DNA of 64,000 nt from Dipteris shenzhenensis (taxonomy: Eukaryota; Polypodiophyta; Polypodiopsida; Gleicheniales): assembly GCA_047967505.1 (NCBI GenBank), contig CM106540.1. The stretch is one strand, 5' to 3'. This document shows, in pieces, positions 1-11,300 of the stretch (position 1 is its first letter; each line of letters starts with the position of its first letter). The translations under genes were made by a program, and so were the position numbers. The notes under the pieces were generated by a model. It made no database searches. It worked only from the letters and a program-made list of their open reading frames with translations, and had not been told where the DNA came from.

Positions 1-329
1 CATGAAGTGAAGAAAGGGATTATAATGATTGAACATTGTCCCACTTCTCAGATGATTGCAGATATTCTCACTAAAGGACTTAGTGAGGCATGCTTCACAG
101 TACGATCAGAACAGTACGATCAGAACTTGGAGTTCTTGCAGCTTCTGTCTTCCAAGATTAACACACCTATGGGTGACCTTTTGTATATAAATGCACATTT
201 TCATTATATACTTGTAAATAATTGTACAAATGATCAACTTGTGTACTTGTACATAGGAGCTCAGGTTTTTCCCTTGTGCTCCCCAAGGGTTTTTTCATCC
301 GTAGCTAGAGACCTTTGTTTGAGTGGGGG
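1..329 (+). pseudogene. Ty1/copia pol C-terminus (end of RNase H) plus 3' untranslated region, copia A
   Basis: The first ~110 bases encode the end of a copia polyprotein: the stretch I-E-H-C-P-T-S-Q-M-I-A-D-I-L-T-K is the family's typical RNase H tail (usually E-Y/H-x-P-T-x-x-M-x-A-D-x-L/F-T-K). The frame stays open to 357 but the part beyond ~150 has no family character and is probably untranslated. A 14-base unit (cagtacgatcagaa) is duplicated in tandem near 98-125. A purine tract (GAGTGGGGG, 321-329) directly precedes the LTR and is the likely polypurine tract. The upstream part of the element lies outside the window. Confident as a copia end; which clade is unknown. Confidence 0.75.
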
Positions 330-466
330 TGTTAGAGCTATATATAGCTTGCCCTAACTTGAAGTAGGACTCACCTATATATATGTAACTAGTGATCAAT
401 ATGAATCAGTCTTTGGGAGTCTATTTGGTGTGTCTATCATCTCTTCTTATTCTCTCTCGATAGTCT
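330..466 (+). repeat. Partial 3' LTR of copia A
   Basis: Starts TGTTAGAGC right after the polypurine tract and carries a TATA-like CTATATATAG at 337-346. The LTR is cut off near 466, where sequence switches to the opposite-strand copia B reading frame, so its 3' end is missing. The exact breakpoint is estimated from where coding similarity of copia B ends. Confidence 0.6.
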
Positions 467-1057
467 CATCATAGTCCTGACCACATTGCTATGCAAATCC
501 TTTTGCAACTAGTCTGGCTTTGTATCTCTGAATACTTCCATTTGGATTGTACTTCACTTTGTATACCCATTTGTTTGATATGGCCTTCTTTCCTAGTGGA
601 AGGTCGCATAATTCCCAAGTATTATTCTTATACAAAGCATCCATTTCTTCATTCATAGCAGTTTGCCATTCTGGCTTGTCTACTGTGTCTTCAAAGTACA
701 CTAGCTCTTCTGTAGCCATGATGGTAGTCATAAGAGCATAGTTGGTGGTTTCCACCTGAATTGCTTTGCCTTTCTCAGCATATGTCAATCTGGCTGGAGG
801 TCTGCTTTCCCTAGTAGACCATCTGAGCTACTGTGGCTCTGCTTGGGGTGTTGCTGGCAATTCTTGCTCTTCTTCATCAACCTGTTCTGTAGATGACTGT
901 GAAGTTGATTCTTCTATCTCCTATGTAGGTGAGGTTTTCCATTTTGATTCCTCATCAAAGATTACATCTCTGGAGATAATGACCTTGCGGTTGATGGGAT
1001 CATACAATTTGTATGCTTTGCTTTCTTCATTGTAACCAACCATGTTACAGCTCAAAT
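467..1057 (-). pseudogene. Ty1/copia integrase C-terminus and N-terminal reverse transcriptase, copia B
   Basis: Read on the minus strand from 1057 downwards: a typical integrase tail (M-V-G-Y-N-E-E-S-K-A-Y-K-L-Y-D, then V-I-I-S-R-D-V-I-F-D-E) is followed by an acidic linker and the start of the copia RT (N-N-T-W-E-L, K-W-V-Y-K-V-K, R-Y-K-A-R-L-V-A-K-G-F-A). The frame is broken by in-frame TAG codons in the linker and by TAG at 489-491 where CAG (Gln of G-F/Y-A-Q) is expected. The RT catalytic region is missing because the element is cut at ~466. Gag and the integrase core are also missing, so this is an internally deleted, dead copy. The same family recurs at 18505-19760. Confidence 0.8.
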
Positions 1058-1480
1058 AGCTGATCAGCCACACCGATAGAATCGTCGGGCGGTTGCAAGA
1101 AGAGGCTTGTATGTTGTTGGATTCATAGGCGGCTGCAAGAAGAGGCTCGTTGCTGTTGTTGAGGCTGGAGGAGCCTTAGGCTCGATGTAGAAGTCGCCTT
1201 GAGAGGCCTTGAAGGCCATATGCCATAGAAGCCGCTTGTGGGGAGATAGCCTTCGTAGAAGTCGCCCTTTGGAGTCTCTTTTTCTCACAGCAAAAATCTC
1301 TCAAAGATAAAAACTCTCAAGCCAAAACTCTATGTATCTCTCACAAAATGAATGGACAAAAAATTTCTCTCAATGGACAAAAATTTCTCTCTTACTCAAC
1401 GGAAGTGAAAGAACTCTCGATCTCTCAATCTCTCAATCACTCTCAAGAAGGATCTCAATGCCTCAGCAGAAGGCAAGGGA
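1058..1480 (-). other. copia B leader and remnant of gag start
   Basis: Lies between the primer-binding site and the integrase fragment, so it corresponds to the 5' leader and perhaps the first codons of gag after a large internal deletion. A 74-codon open frame (1288 to 1064) contains a duplicated segment (A/K-P-L-L-A-T-A / T-S-L-F-L-Q-P-P), encoded by repeats of a unit like cttgcaaccgcc. It also contains leader-like runs of ctctcaa. A similar leader lies beside the LTR at 14885-15229. No domain is recognisable. Confidence 0.45.
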
Positions 1481-1492
1481 GCTCTGATACCA
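1481..1492 (-). other. Primer-binding site (initiator tRNA-Met type), copia B
   Basis: The + strand reads gctctgatacca, the reverse complement of TGGTATCAGAGC. This is the classic plant copia primer-binding site, complementary to the 3' end of initiator tRNA-Met. It abuts the LTR end at 1493, which fixes the element's orientation (minus). Confidence 0.9.
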
Positions 1493-1749
1493 TGACAAAA
1501 TATGAAGAGGGGAGAGGAGAAGAGTGGAGATGAGGAGAGAGGGCATAGCTAGAGAGCACACCACAAATGACTAATTGTACACTAGATTTAGTTGAAAAAA
1601 TAGAATATATACAAACCCATTTAGGCTTAGGGTTAGGGGATCTAACCCTTTCCTTTATAGCACTCTATAAGGTTAGTGCTATGCACATATGATCATGTGA
1701 TGGTGCTATGCACACATGATCACATGATGTTGAGCGTGAACTCTCAACA
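1493..1749 (-). repeat. 5' LTR of copia B (about 257 bp)
   Basis: Bounded by TG at 1493 and CA at 1749. On the element's own strand it begins TGTTGAGAG and ends TTTTGTCA beside the primer-binding site. A diverged second copy of the first ~145 bp is found at 15230-15375. The far boundary is inferred from the TG...CA rule only, since no second LTR of this copy remains. Confidence 0.65.
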
Positions 1750-1754
1750 GAGCC

Positions 1755-1855
1755 CCCATTTTTGTTTCCTGATTGATTGGCATCCCACATGCACAAGGTT
1801 GGGGAAGCAAGAACTCCCATTTTTGTTTCCTCATTAATTGGCATCCCACATGCAC
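1755..1855. repeat. Direct duplication of a 40-bp unit
   Basis: Units at 1755-1794 and 1816-1855 share cccatttttgtttcct...ggcatcccacatgcac with two or three differences. The second unit contains the CACATGCA sequence used as the target site of the old MITE. Confidence 0.85.
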
Positions 1856-2129
1856 TTGGGGGGTTCGCTCAATAATTTATGTGACTATCACGTGAGTTCA
1901 ACATAAGGAAATATTTAATTTCACTTTTTCTCACTTTTTCACAAACAGAAGGGTGTCAAAAAAGGTATTTTGGAAAAAAAATGACAGACTGAATAGGAAA
2001 AGGGTGCATGTTATTAATGAAACAAGGTCAATGATATTCAATCATTCATAAGGCCTGTGGCAAGATTAGAAAAGTAAGCAAAAAGGAATCCACTAGAAAT
2101 GGTGTGGAGGAAGAATTGAGGAGATAAAG

Positions 2130-2131
2130 GG

Positions 2132-2172
<41 letters not shown>

Positions 2173-2262
2173 AGGGGTGTGGGAGATAGTGTGTAAGAAG
2201 ACTTGAGGAGATAAAGAAGGGAAGAGAGAGAGAGAGGTAGGTGAGAGAGAGAGAGAGAGAAA
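2130..2262. repeat. (GA)n microsatellite with duplicated flank
   Basis: Long GA runs (about 2134-2168, 2225-2236 and 2245-2260) alternate with two copies of a segment like agaa-ttgaggagataaag. The open frames read through here on the minus strand are Ser/Leu-rich translations of the simple repeat, not genes. Confidence 0.85.
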
Positions 2263-2424
2263 GTCAATTACTTTAAAGTTTGCATTCAAGTCCAATGAAG
2301 AAGAGCCAATAGGAAAAATGCACTTTCAAAAATTCAAGAAATGCCTAATTTTTGCTTTTCCCAAATTGCATCATTGCTAAGGCTACCCAGAGGAGAGACA
2401 AAAAATAAGGGGTTTTATAAATAG

Positions 2425-2927
2425 TGTTAGCCCTCTCTACTCTGAAGACTAACTCGAAACGCACTACTGCGACAGATTTACATGCGTAATCGAACTTCAG
2501 AACTGCGTATGAAAATTCATAGAGTAGAACAGTGATCGACAGAATCATTCATGATAAAACAATAAGGTAGATGCAATAGAATATCTGTATTACACTTCTC
2601 CGAGCAGTACAACACCGTACTCTCTGATACATAACAATGTTCCTCTTCTGATCACACTGATCCTTGCTCCGATCCTCATCAATGAGCCCCCTGAATGATC
2701 GCTCTCTTCTCTTTTATCTAACCGGCACACATAACTCCTTCACGGTTGCCGTGACGGTTGCCATGATGGTTGCCGTGATGGTTGCCGTGCCTCTTCAGTT
2801 CTCCGCCTGGTCCTAGAACTTTCGTCTTTTCATATCTCACTATAAACTAGATACAACGTATTAATGATAATGATCTAAGGACTCCCCCCCTAGTTCCTCT
2901 TTGCTGTTGCTGCTTTTGCCCTTAACA
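2425..2927 (-). repeat. 3' LTR of the young gypsy element
   Basis: Begins TGTTAGCCC and ends CTTAACA on the + strand. It differs from the other LTR at 2763 (a versus g at 11978) and 2822 (t versus c at 12037). It contains four consecutive ggttgcc(g/a)tga units at about 2750-2790. No classic polypurine tract abuts its internal edge: on the element strand the last internal bases are GGGAGTGCCAAG. A G-rich purine run occurs instead inside the LTR (2881-2890, complement). Confidence 0.95.
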
Positions 2928-2984
2928 CTTGGCACTCCCGGTGAATCGGATTCCGGATCCGCATCGGAACCCACCGGTTCTCCG

Positions 2985-5900
2985 CTACGGTTCATCCTCG
3001 ACGTCGCCACCATCATCGTCCGCCACCGCCGCTGCTGCCGCTGCCGCCGCCGGAACGGCTGGAGCCGCCGACGCCGGTACTTGTACTGCCGGAGCCGCTT
3101 GCGCCGGTCGAAGTAAAGGTAGCTGCTGCGGGTTGAGAGCATGGGCATCCACAAAAATTTGGAGCTGTCCATAGAAAGGTGGTGCCGCCGCCCCCGCCTG
3201 CTGAGCTACTGCCGCCATCCGATGAATATAGCGGCATGCTGTCCGCAGGTCGACCAACATAGCTGCTCTCTCAACATGACTCGTTCTCCGCAGCTGTTGT
3301 AGCTCCTCTTCATGCAGTCGGGTCTTCGCAGATAGAGTGAGTTCGAGATCGGTTACCCGCATACTGCGATCTGCTTTCTTCGCCACACCATCCATTCGTT
3401 TCATTACCCGCCCCAATTCCTTGGTTTGGGCACCTGTTGATTGTTCTGCCGTAGTAGCTCTGATCTTCAGCAAATCTGCCATGAGGCTCTTCACCTCAAC
3501 TTCATGTTGATGGTGCTCTTCTTTCCGGGCGAGCTTGAGTGCCAACAGCTGAGATCTGGCATCGTCACACTGCTGTTGCACCACCGCGACGTGTTCTTGC
3601 AGCTGCAAAAATTGCCTTGCGTCAAAGGATTCCCCGTCTGCTGGCTCCGGAAAAGCTGCCACAAAAGCGGCTGCTGCGTCCGCTTGGGGTCGTGGCTTCA
3701 TTGCGGGAACCTGTGCGATCTCGGGTCTTTTTCCTCTGGCCTTCGCTCTTCGGAGGGCTTCTTCCAGTTCGGCGATCCGTTTGACATAGCCTTCGGAAGA
3801 ATCCACCGGTCCCGCCGCTGTCTGCTTCCCGAGAGTATGTGCCGATGTAGAACTTCCACCCTCCAGTTGTGCCGCAGTTTCCATCACCGGTACTGGTGGT
3901 AAAAATGCTGTTCCTGTGCCCCCTCCCGCCGGATCATCCTCATCCCTCCGGGCCAACCGTCGATCGAGAGGCCTGCAAGCCCGCTCCAGCTCTACTCGCA
4001 ATTGACGTTGATGATCAAGAAAAATACCCTGCATCTCTGCGACGAAGGCTTCCGATAAATCCAACAAAAGTGCCTCGTCCAGCATGCGTGTAGAGCTAGA
4101 GGGTTGCCGGTACCCCATCACTTCCGCTTCCAACAACTGCACCCTGGCGGTCGCAGTTGTAGCCTTCTCCGTCAATTGTTCCGTCAGCCGCAGGTGTTCT
4201 TGAGTTTGGGCGACAATCGCCGTCCTTGCTTCCTCCATATCCTGCTGTCGCCGTGCATCCATCTGTTGGAATTGTAACAACTGCTCCTGCAGCTGTTGAT
4301 TGCATACGAGCAGCCTGGCATTTTCCTGGCGCAACTTCGCCTCATTCTCCTCCAGCTGCCCCTTCTGAAAACATTGGAGCAAGCGCTCCGCCAACCGTCG
4401 TGCCGTGACCAGATCATATGTCTCCACCGGCGGAGATAGCTGCAGCTCACCACTCCCCCTTGGGACTACACGGGTTTCCTCCTGACATGCCTGTCTCCCC
4501 GAACTGTCCTCCCGAGTGTGGACTGAGCTTTCCCCTTGCAAGGCCTCCGCTTCCGGGCGGGTTTTCTTCAACATTGCTCCTTCCGGCACAAGAGCCAACT
4601 TTCTTTTCAATAAACTGGCCATGCGGCTCGATGTTGCTGAGACCGCTGGCCTACTCCTCTGGCTGCCCTGTGGAACTTCTGCCGGAACCACCACCGCAGG
4701 TACTACCGCCGTAACCTCCACCGCAGGTACTACCGGAGTCACCTGGTTCCTTGGCGTCAGAGCTCCCTCCGTTGTTGATCTTGCTGGTTCCACCTCCTTG
4801 GACTCCTTGTCCGAAGCATCGTCTGTGGACTCCTCCACCTCCACATACGACCCTGGGACTACCGGTTCCGCATCTGGTCCGAACAAAAGAAATAAGACTT
4901 GCCCCATCCGGGATGTTGCCGTGGGCTTCAAGAGCTTCTTGGCCACCTCCAGAATTCTGTCCGCCATCAGCTTCGCCCAGGGAACCGGTTTCCCTTGCTC
5001 CGCCCTCTGGAAATAGGTAAACTGGGCCTGTCCCAGTAGCTCTGCTTTCACCTTCTGCCAGAGTGCCTCCGCAATAAACTTGTAGCATGTCTTCTTCGAA
5101 GCATCCAGCTTCTTCATGTTGTACTCCCCCTTGCAACCTGCGCCGAGAGCTGCCTCCATGGCACTGCTGGTAAGCTTCGTGACTTTGCATGGACCATCCA
5201 CCGGCAAGTGCAACCGGGCCGCTACCAGCTCCTTGCACAAGGTGAAAGTCTTTCCATACACCACGACCTTGCGCCCGCGTGCAAGCTGCGCCAAGATATC
5301 TTGCGCCAATGGATGAACTGGTGTCGTAGCCCATGGCAAACCCGCGAACTCCACCAGACGAGTTCGTGTCAGCCAAGACTGCACAGCCTCATCCCCAATA
5401 GGTAACGGATTGATCAGATGGAAGACCACCATAGCGGCGAGAAGCTGGGATGCGAGGGAGAAGAGTTCTGGAAAACAAAGAGTTGGAAATAAGCCCCCTT
5501 TTGCTTCCAAATTGCCTTTTGGATGCCCTGGTGAACTCCTTGTTTGCATGCAACGATCAAGTGTCCCATCATCCTGATAAAAGCCCCACTTCGAAGATTC
5601 AGTAGATTGCATGGCGGCGTCCTCGCTCCGCGACACGAAGCTTGGCTCCCACCGTTTCTCGGAATAAAGTGAGTGATACCACACGTGCGTACTAATAGCC
5701 CCCATCATCGGTTTCTCCACCGAAATGGCTATAAATACATTGGAAATGATCATCACAGGTGGTATCTCCGGAAATGGGTAAGGTGGCATGGGCCCTGTAT
5801 ATGGTCGGAGACGAAATCCATTTACCGGCTTCTGCAACAGCTCCCCCTGTACTGTTCCTAATCGGAACGTGCCGTCACCATAACGCTCCACCACCCAATA

Positions 5901-8310
5901 CGGACCTCCCCATCGTAACTTCAGCTTACCCGGATGCGGACCCATCCGAGTGTTAAACAATATCACGGCATCTCTCCGTTTGAAGGTCTTCTTCTTTGAA
6001 TGACGGTCCACCCAGACCTTCCGTCTGTCCTGGACTACCTGTGCAAGATACGCACTGTTGAACCGCTCCTCACCCAGCCGATCCAACTGTTCAATCCTCC
6101 GGTCTACGGACTCGTCCCAGCCCAATTTCTCTGCCGCTGCAATCCGCAGACTCGGTACTAGGAATTCCATGGGGACCACTGCTTCAACTCCGTAAACCAA
6201 CTTGAATGGCGTGAACCCCGTCGCAACCTTATAGGAAGTCCGGAACGCCCATAATGCGGAGTAAAGTTTTTCATCCCAATCTGTCCGATTTTCATTGACC
6301 AGCTTTTTCAGAATGACTAGCAACACCTTATTCGAGGACTCCGCCTGTCCGTTTGCCTGAGGGTAATACACTGTGGACTTCTTATGAATGATTAGGTGCC
6401 GGGTAACCAGTTCCCGTAACACCGCATTAATGAAATGCCCACCTTGATCCGTGACGAGCTCAACCGGACATCCGTACCGTGTCATAATGGCTTCATAAAG
6501 GAATCTGGCCACAGCCTTTGCCGAATTATCCTTCAGTGCTCTGGCCTCCACCCATTTGGTACAGTAATCCGTCGCCACCAGGATATACCGGTTACCTGTC
6601 CTCCTCGCCGGCGGCGAAAACGGACCTACAAAGTCCAGCCCCCACTTCATGAATGGTTCGAGGGCCAGTATGGGATTATGCGGCATCCGGTCCCGACCTG
6701 ATGGCTGGCCCAACCTCTGGCACACATCGCATCTTTTGACGAACCTATGCGCATCCCCCATTAATGTTGGCCACCACAGACCTCCTTGGAGTACCTTCCG
6801 TCCGGTTACTTCTCCTGCGAAGTGTCCACCGCTGATTCCTTGGTGAGCCTCTTCCAGGATGACCTCCTGCTCATGTGGGTACACACACCGTCGCAACACA
6901 CCATCTAGCCCCTGCTTATACAATTGGTCAGCAATGATCCGGAAGTCTCTGCTCTTGAGCGCGAGCCATTTCCGCTGGTCTCGCGACATTCCGTCGCGCA
7001 TCTGGCCCGTGTCGACAAAGTGAAACATGTCGTCGTACCACGTCTTTGGAGCTGCCGGTACCACCGCCTCCAGTTCGAACAGCTGGGCATCCGGAAAATC
7101 GTCTTCCACACCCATCGGGTCTTCGCCAGATTCCAACCGCGAAAGGTAATCCGCTACGGCATGTGTACTTCCTGGTCGATGGACCACCGTGAAGTCGAAC
7201 TCCTGTAAAAGCAGCATCCACCGGGCCAACTTTCCAGTGAGCTCGGGCTTGTGTACCAAATACAACAAGGCGGAATGATCCACATGAAACGTGAACCGAT
7301 TCCCCAACAGGTAGTGACGAAACTTTGTTACGGAATAAATCATCCCCAATGCTTCCCGCTCCGTCGTAGAGTAATTCCGTTCGGCTTTTGACAACCTGCG
7401 ACTTGCATAATACACCGGTCGGAACCACTTGCTTGTCGCTTCCTGCATGAGGACACTGCCAATAGCCACATCCGAGGCATCCACGAAGACATGAAACATC
7501 TTCGTCCAATCTGGCGGCTGAACCATTGGTGTTGTCGCCAACATCAGTTTGAGCCGTCGAAAAGCTAAGTCACAAGCAGGAGACCAGACTACCGGTACTT
7601 TGTTGAGTTGGTCATACAGTGGTGTCGCCACATCCGCCAGATACCGCAGCATTCGGCTGTGCCATTTAACCTGCCCTAGGAATCTCCCGAGCTGCTTACC
7701 GTTGCCAGGAACCTTTGCCTGCCGAATCGCTTCGACCTTCGCCGGATCTACCGCAATGCCTTCCGCCGAGACAATGCAACCCAGCAGCATACCGCTGCCC
7801 ACGGCGAATGCACATTTCATAGGGTTCAGACACAACCGTGCCTCCCTACACCGGGTTAAGCATTTCTTCAGATGCTCAAGGTGCTGCTCGCGACTCCCGA
7901 AAACACTGAAATCGTCCAGAAATACCTGCATAAAGATTAGTAAATAATCATCAAATATTTCTTGGACCATGCGTTGAAATGTTGCCGGAGCATTCTTTAG
8001 CCCAAATGCCATCACCAGGAAAGCAAATGCTCCCCACTCCGTGATGAAGGCTGTTTTCTCTCGATATTCTGGTGCCATCTGCACCTGGTTATACCCACTG
8101 AAGCCATCCAGAAAAGAATACATCTCGTGACCTACCACTGTATCCAGCATAGTATCATTAAACGGCAAGGGAAACGGATCCGTGATTGTCGCCGCGTTAA
8201 GCTTTCTGTAGTCAACACAGACCCGCAACTTCAAATTCTTTTTCGGAACAATCACTATTGGCGAAAGCCACGTTGCACGGTCAACCGGGGATAGATAAAC
8301 CCGACCTTTA
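2985..8310 (-). CDS. Ty3/gypsy pol: RT, RNase H, integrase, fused to a long coiled-coil extension
   Basis: The frame is open from about 8310; numbering here starts at a GTG at 8255 and runs 1,756 residues. RT motifs: V-D-Y-R-K-L-N near residue 15, F-G-L-K-N-A-P near 85, catalytic F-L-D-D near 113. RNase H: V-D-A-S-D near 255. Integrase: H-H-C-C zinc finger near 470-515, core acids in L-D-F-V-G (~541), T-D-Q-G-G (~600) and G-Q-A-E-S (~636), then G-G-P-Y at ~785. Usual gypsy pol would stop near residue 840. Here the same frame continues ~915 residues: a poorly conserved linker, then from a Met at ~940 a globular region, then long heptad-like stretches (~1280-1380, 1490-1510, 1550-1600) rich in Q, E, L and A, and an Ala-run with acidic tail. 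The extension's role is unknown. The N-terminal RT residues are in the other frame (see gag entry). Confidence 0.9.
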
Positions 8311-11300
8311 GCAGCCTGTCCAGCTCCTCCTTCACCCTCTGGGCATAGTTCGGGTTCATTCTATACCGTTGTTGCCGAACCGGTATCGCATCCTTCTGCA
8401 GATTGATCCTGTGCTGATAGAATTTGGGATCGATGCCGAGCAAATCTGTATAGTCCCAGGCGAACACGTCTTTGAAGGATTTCAGCAATGTCTCCAATTT
8501 TCCCCGAAATCCTTTATCGAGCTTCGCACTGACACGGACGTTCTTTGGCTCCTCCTCCGTCCCGAGGTTAAGATCCAGCAGCTCGTCTTCTTTGACCCTC
8601 CGCGAGCGACGGAGTTCCTGCTCGAAAACTCTTTCCGCCTCCGCCACTCCTGCTTCGTCCGGCATGTCTCCTGTGCCTTCCGGTAGACTCCCTTCGACTG
8701 GTTCTTTCGTGGAACTGGATGACTCCTGCGTAGCCGAGGGAATCTGATGCTGATATTGCTTTAAAACGGCAACCACATCGACCTCGAACAAGCTTACCAG
8801 CTCCGTATTCCTACTGAAGTAGTCATCCTCCTCTTCGACCCCCATTCCGTCCATCATATGGATACCTTCCACCATCGTCGGTCGGAATGGTGTCCTCAGC
8901 CCTTGTTTGGTATGTACCGAGAGCTTCAGCTTCTTTTTTCCTTTCCGAATGGTGATGCGGTCTGATTGCCAGTCTTGTTTCACACGGGCCTGCCGCAACC
9001 ACGGTCTTCCGAGCAATAACGGGTATGACCCGCTAATATCCTCCATCCGGAGAATCACCGCAGCGATTTCGAACTTCACGCCGCAAACCTCCATTTTCAA
9101 TCCACGGAGCAATCCTAACGGCTGCACTCTCCGTTGGTCTGCCATCCGAACGGCGAAGGGTGCTGATTCCCATTTTGTGATACCCAATGGCACCAGCATT
9201 TGTTCGGACAGGATGTTGACCCCAGACCCTCCGTCCAGCAACACCCCTCCCACACGGCTGTTCTCCAGTGTTACGGAAATTACCGGGACCGCTTCGTCAA
9301 AAACAGGAGGCTGTACTTCCGCTGCAGGCTTTGCAGATTCGTCTGACGACACTTCCATTGTTACCGCTTCCATCTCCGACTCCATCGCCCTGACTGGTTC
9401 CGTCAATTGTTTGATGAGAGAACTCCGGAAATTGGGTACCAATGCTAACAATTGCTCCATTGTCATGTGTATTTGCTGTTTCCGCAAATCCTGCCATAAA
9501 TCATATGGTTCAACACCCTCCTCGCCGGTCATCAGGCTGTCCTTCTGACTGGTAGGTAGACAAGTCGCTTCTGGCTGCTCTCCTTGCAGGCGCCTTGCCA
9601 CCTTCGCACCATTCTCTGTCACCGAGACTGCCTTTTCCGCGCTCGGCCTAGGTAACACCGTTGGGGTTTTCTGGACCCATTCACCGACCGTCGACCGCAC
9701 CTTTTGTTGTGCCTGCCAGTCCAACGCCGTAGGTCTCCCCTTCTCTTGCTGGGCCTTGTATTCCCGCACCTTTTCCTGGGATCGTGTGACCACGAGCACA
9801 TCTCCGCTCGCACTTCCTCCCACTTTGCCTTCAACAGGGACACCCGCCGGTACTTCCGGTACTTCTTCAGACTTCGGACTAGGCTCCTTGCTATCCTGTT
9901 GCTGACTGGCATCATCGCATTCGATAATCAGAACCGCATTCACTGCTGGTGCGGACTTGCCTTCTCCGGATCCCCGGGTTGCTTCCTTTTCCGCCTTGTG
10001 GCGCTTAAATAATTCGCAATCTACCTTTCGATGTCCGGGTTGATTGCAATAAAAACATAGGAATGTCCGTTCCCCTGCTGGTTCATCTGCACCTGTTCCA
10101 GCCGTTCTCGGCCGCCAAGGTCTTTTCGCCGGTGCGGCTGGTACCGCGGCTGGTGCTGCGGCTGGTGTCGCAACTACCGCCGCCACCGCTGGTGTCGGGG
10201 CTATTCGTGCGTTATAGCGGTAGATCTCCGTGGTATGCGTCGCTGTTTGGCAAATCGCACACCACCACTCATTCAAACCGCATTCCTCTGCTAAGTGTCC
10301 TGCATTCCGGCACCGATTACACCAAGTATCCTTGTGAACTTTTGAAGAGGACCCTATTCCACTATCCCGGCTTTTGGCTTCGGCAGCAGATCCTTCCGGA
10401 AATAACTTCCCTGCCGCTTTTCCAGCCTTCCGCCTCATGGAACGTTTGTCCTCCTCCTCATCCGACTGATCCGACTCCTCCTCATTATCGGTATCGGAGT
10501 CTCCCTCAGCCTCCTCATACTTCACTTTTCCTTTCCTTCCCTTGGAAGTAAACAGAACTTGTTCCGCCCTCACCGCTGCTTGGACGACTTCTTCCAATGA
10601 AAGAGCTTCCAGATCCAACGATGCCAGGGACCTTTTCAATCCTTTAATCAGCCCCTCCATGAAGTAAGCATTTTGGATGGGGACTGCCGGGGTAGTTGCT
10701 GCATCGAGGCGGCGGATCAACGACCGAAACCTGGCCGCATACGCCTCCACTTCTTGGTTCTTCTGTTCCAGTCTCCCCAGTTTGGCCAGGACATGAACAC
10801 GGGTCTTGTCCTCCCGAAACCGGAGCAAAAAGGCATCCCGCAGTAGATCAAACGTGGCGAAATGGGTAGCTCCATATTGCGCGATCCATACTGCCGCCTG
10901 CTTCTGCAGTGTCGGGATGAAAGTCGCCATCTTCATAAGATCTGTCGCCTGCACTGGTGGAGCCGTATTCACCATCCATGCCATCTCAAATGACAGTATA
11001 TGTGCATCCGCATCCTCCTTATCCCGTCCCGAAAACTTGGGGTACTTCACCGTCATCCTGGGTACCAGTGGTGGAATAGCCGCGCTACTTACCGCCAGAA
11101 CTCCACCCCCGCCTCCGCCTCCACCGCCTCCACCTCCCCTACCGGGATCTGGTGACGGACCTGGGGCTCCGCTTCCTGCAGGCACACCACCCCTCCGTCT
11201 CCTGGGACTCGGTGGTGGGGAATTCCGCAACGGTGACGCTTCGTCTTCCGGAGGAGTACTTGTTAAATCGAACGGACTACTGCGTCCGGAGGATTCGCCT

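Noticed and set aside
2038-2295. Ser/Leu-rich minus-strand open frames
   Set aside because: Translations of the GA microsatellite.
3441-5376. Open frames of 80-240 codons on both strands over this stretch
   Set aside because: They are shadows of the long pol-extension frame on the minus strand, whose GC-rich, stop-poor codons leave other frames open.
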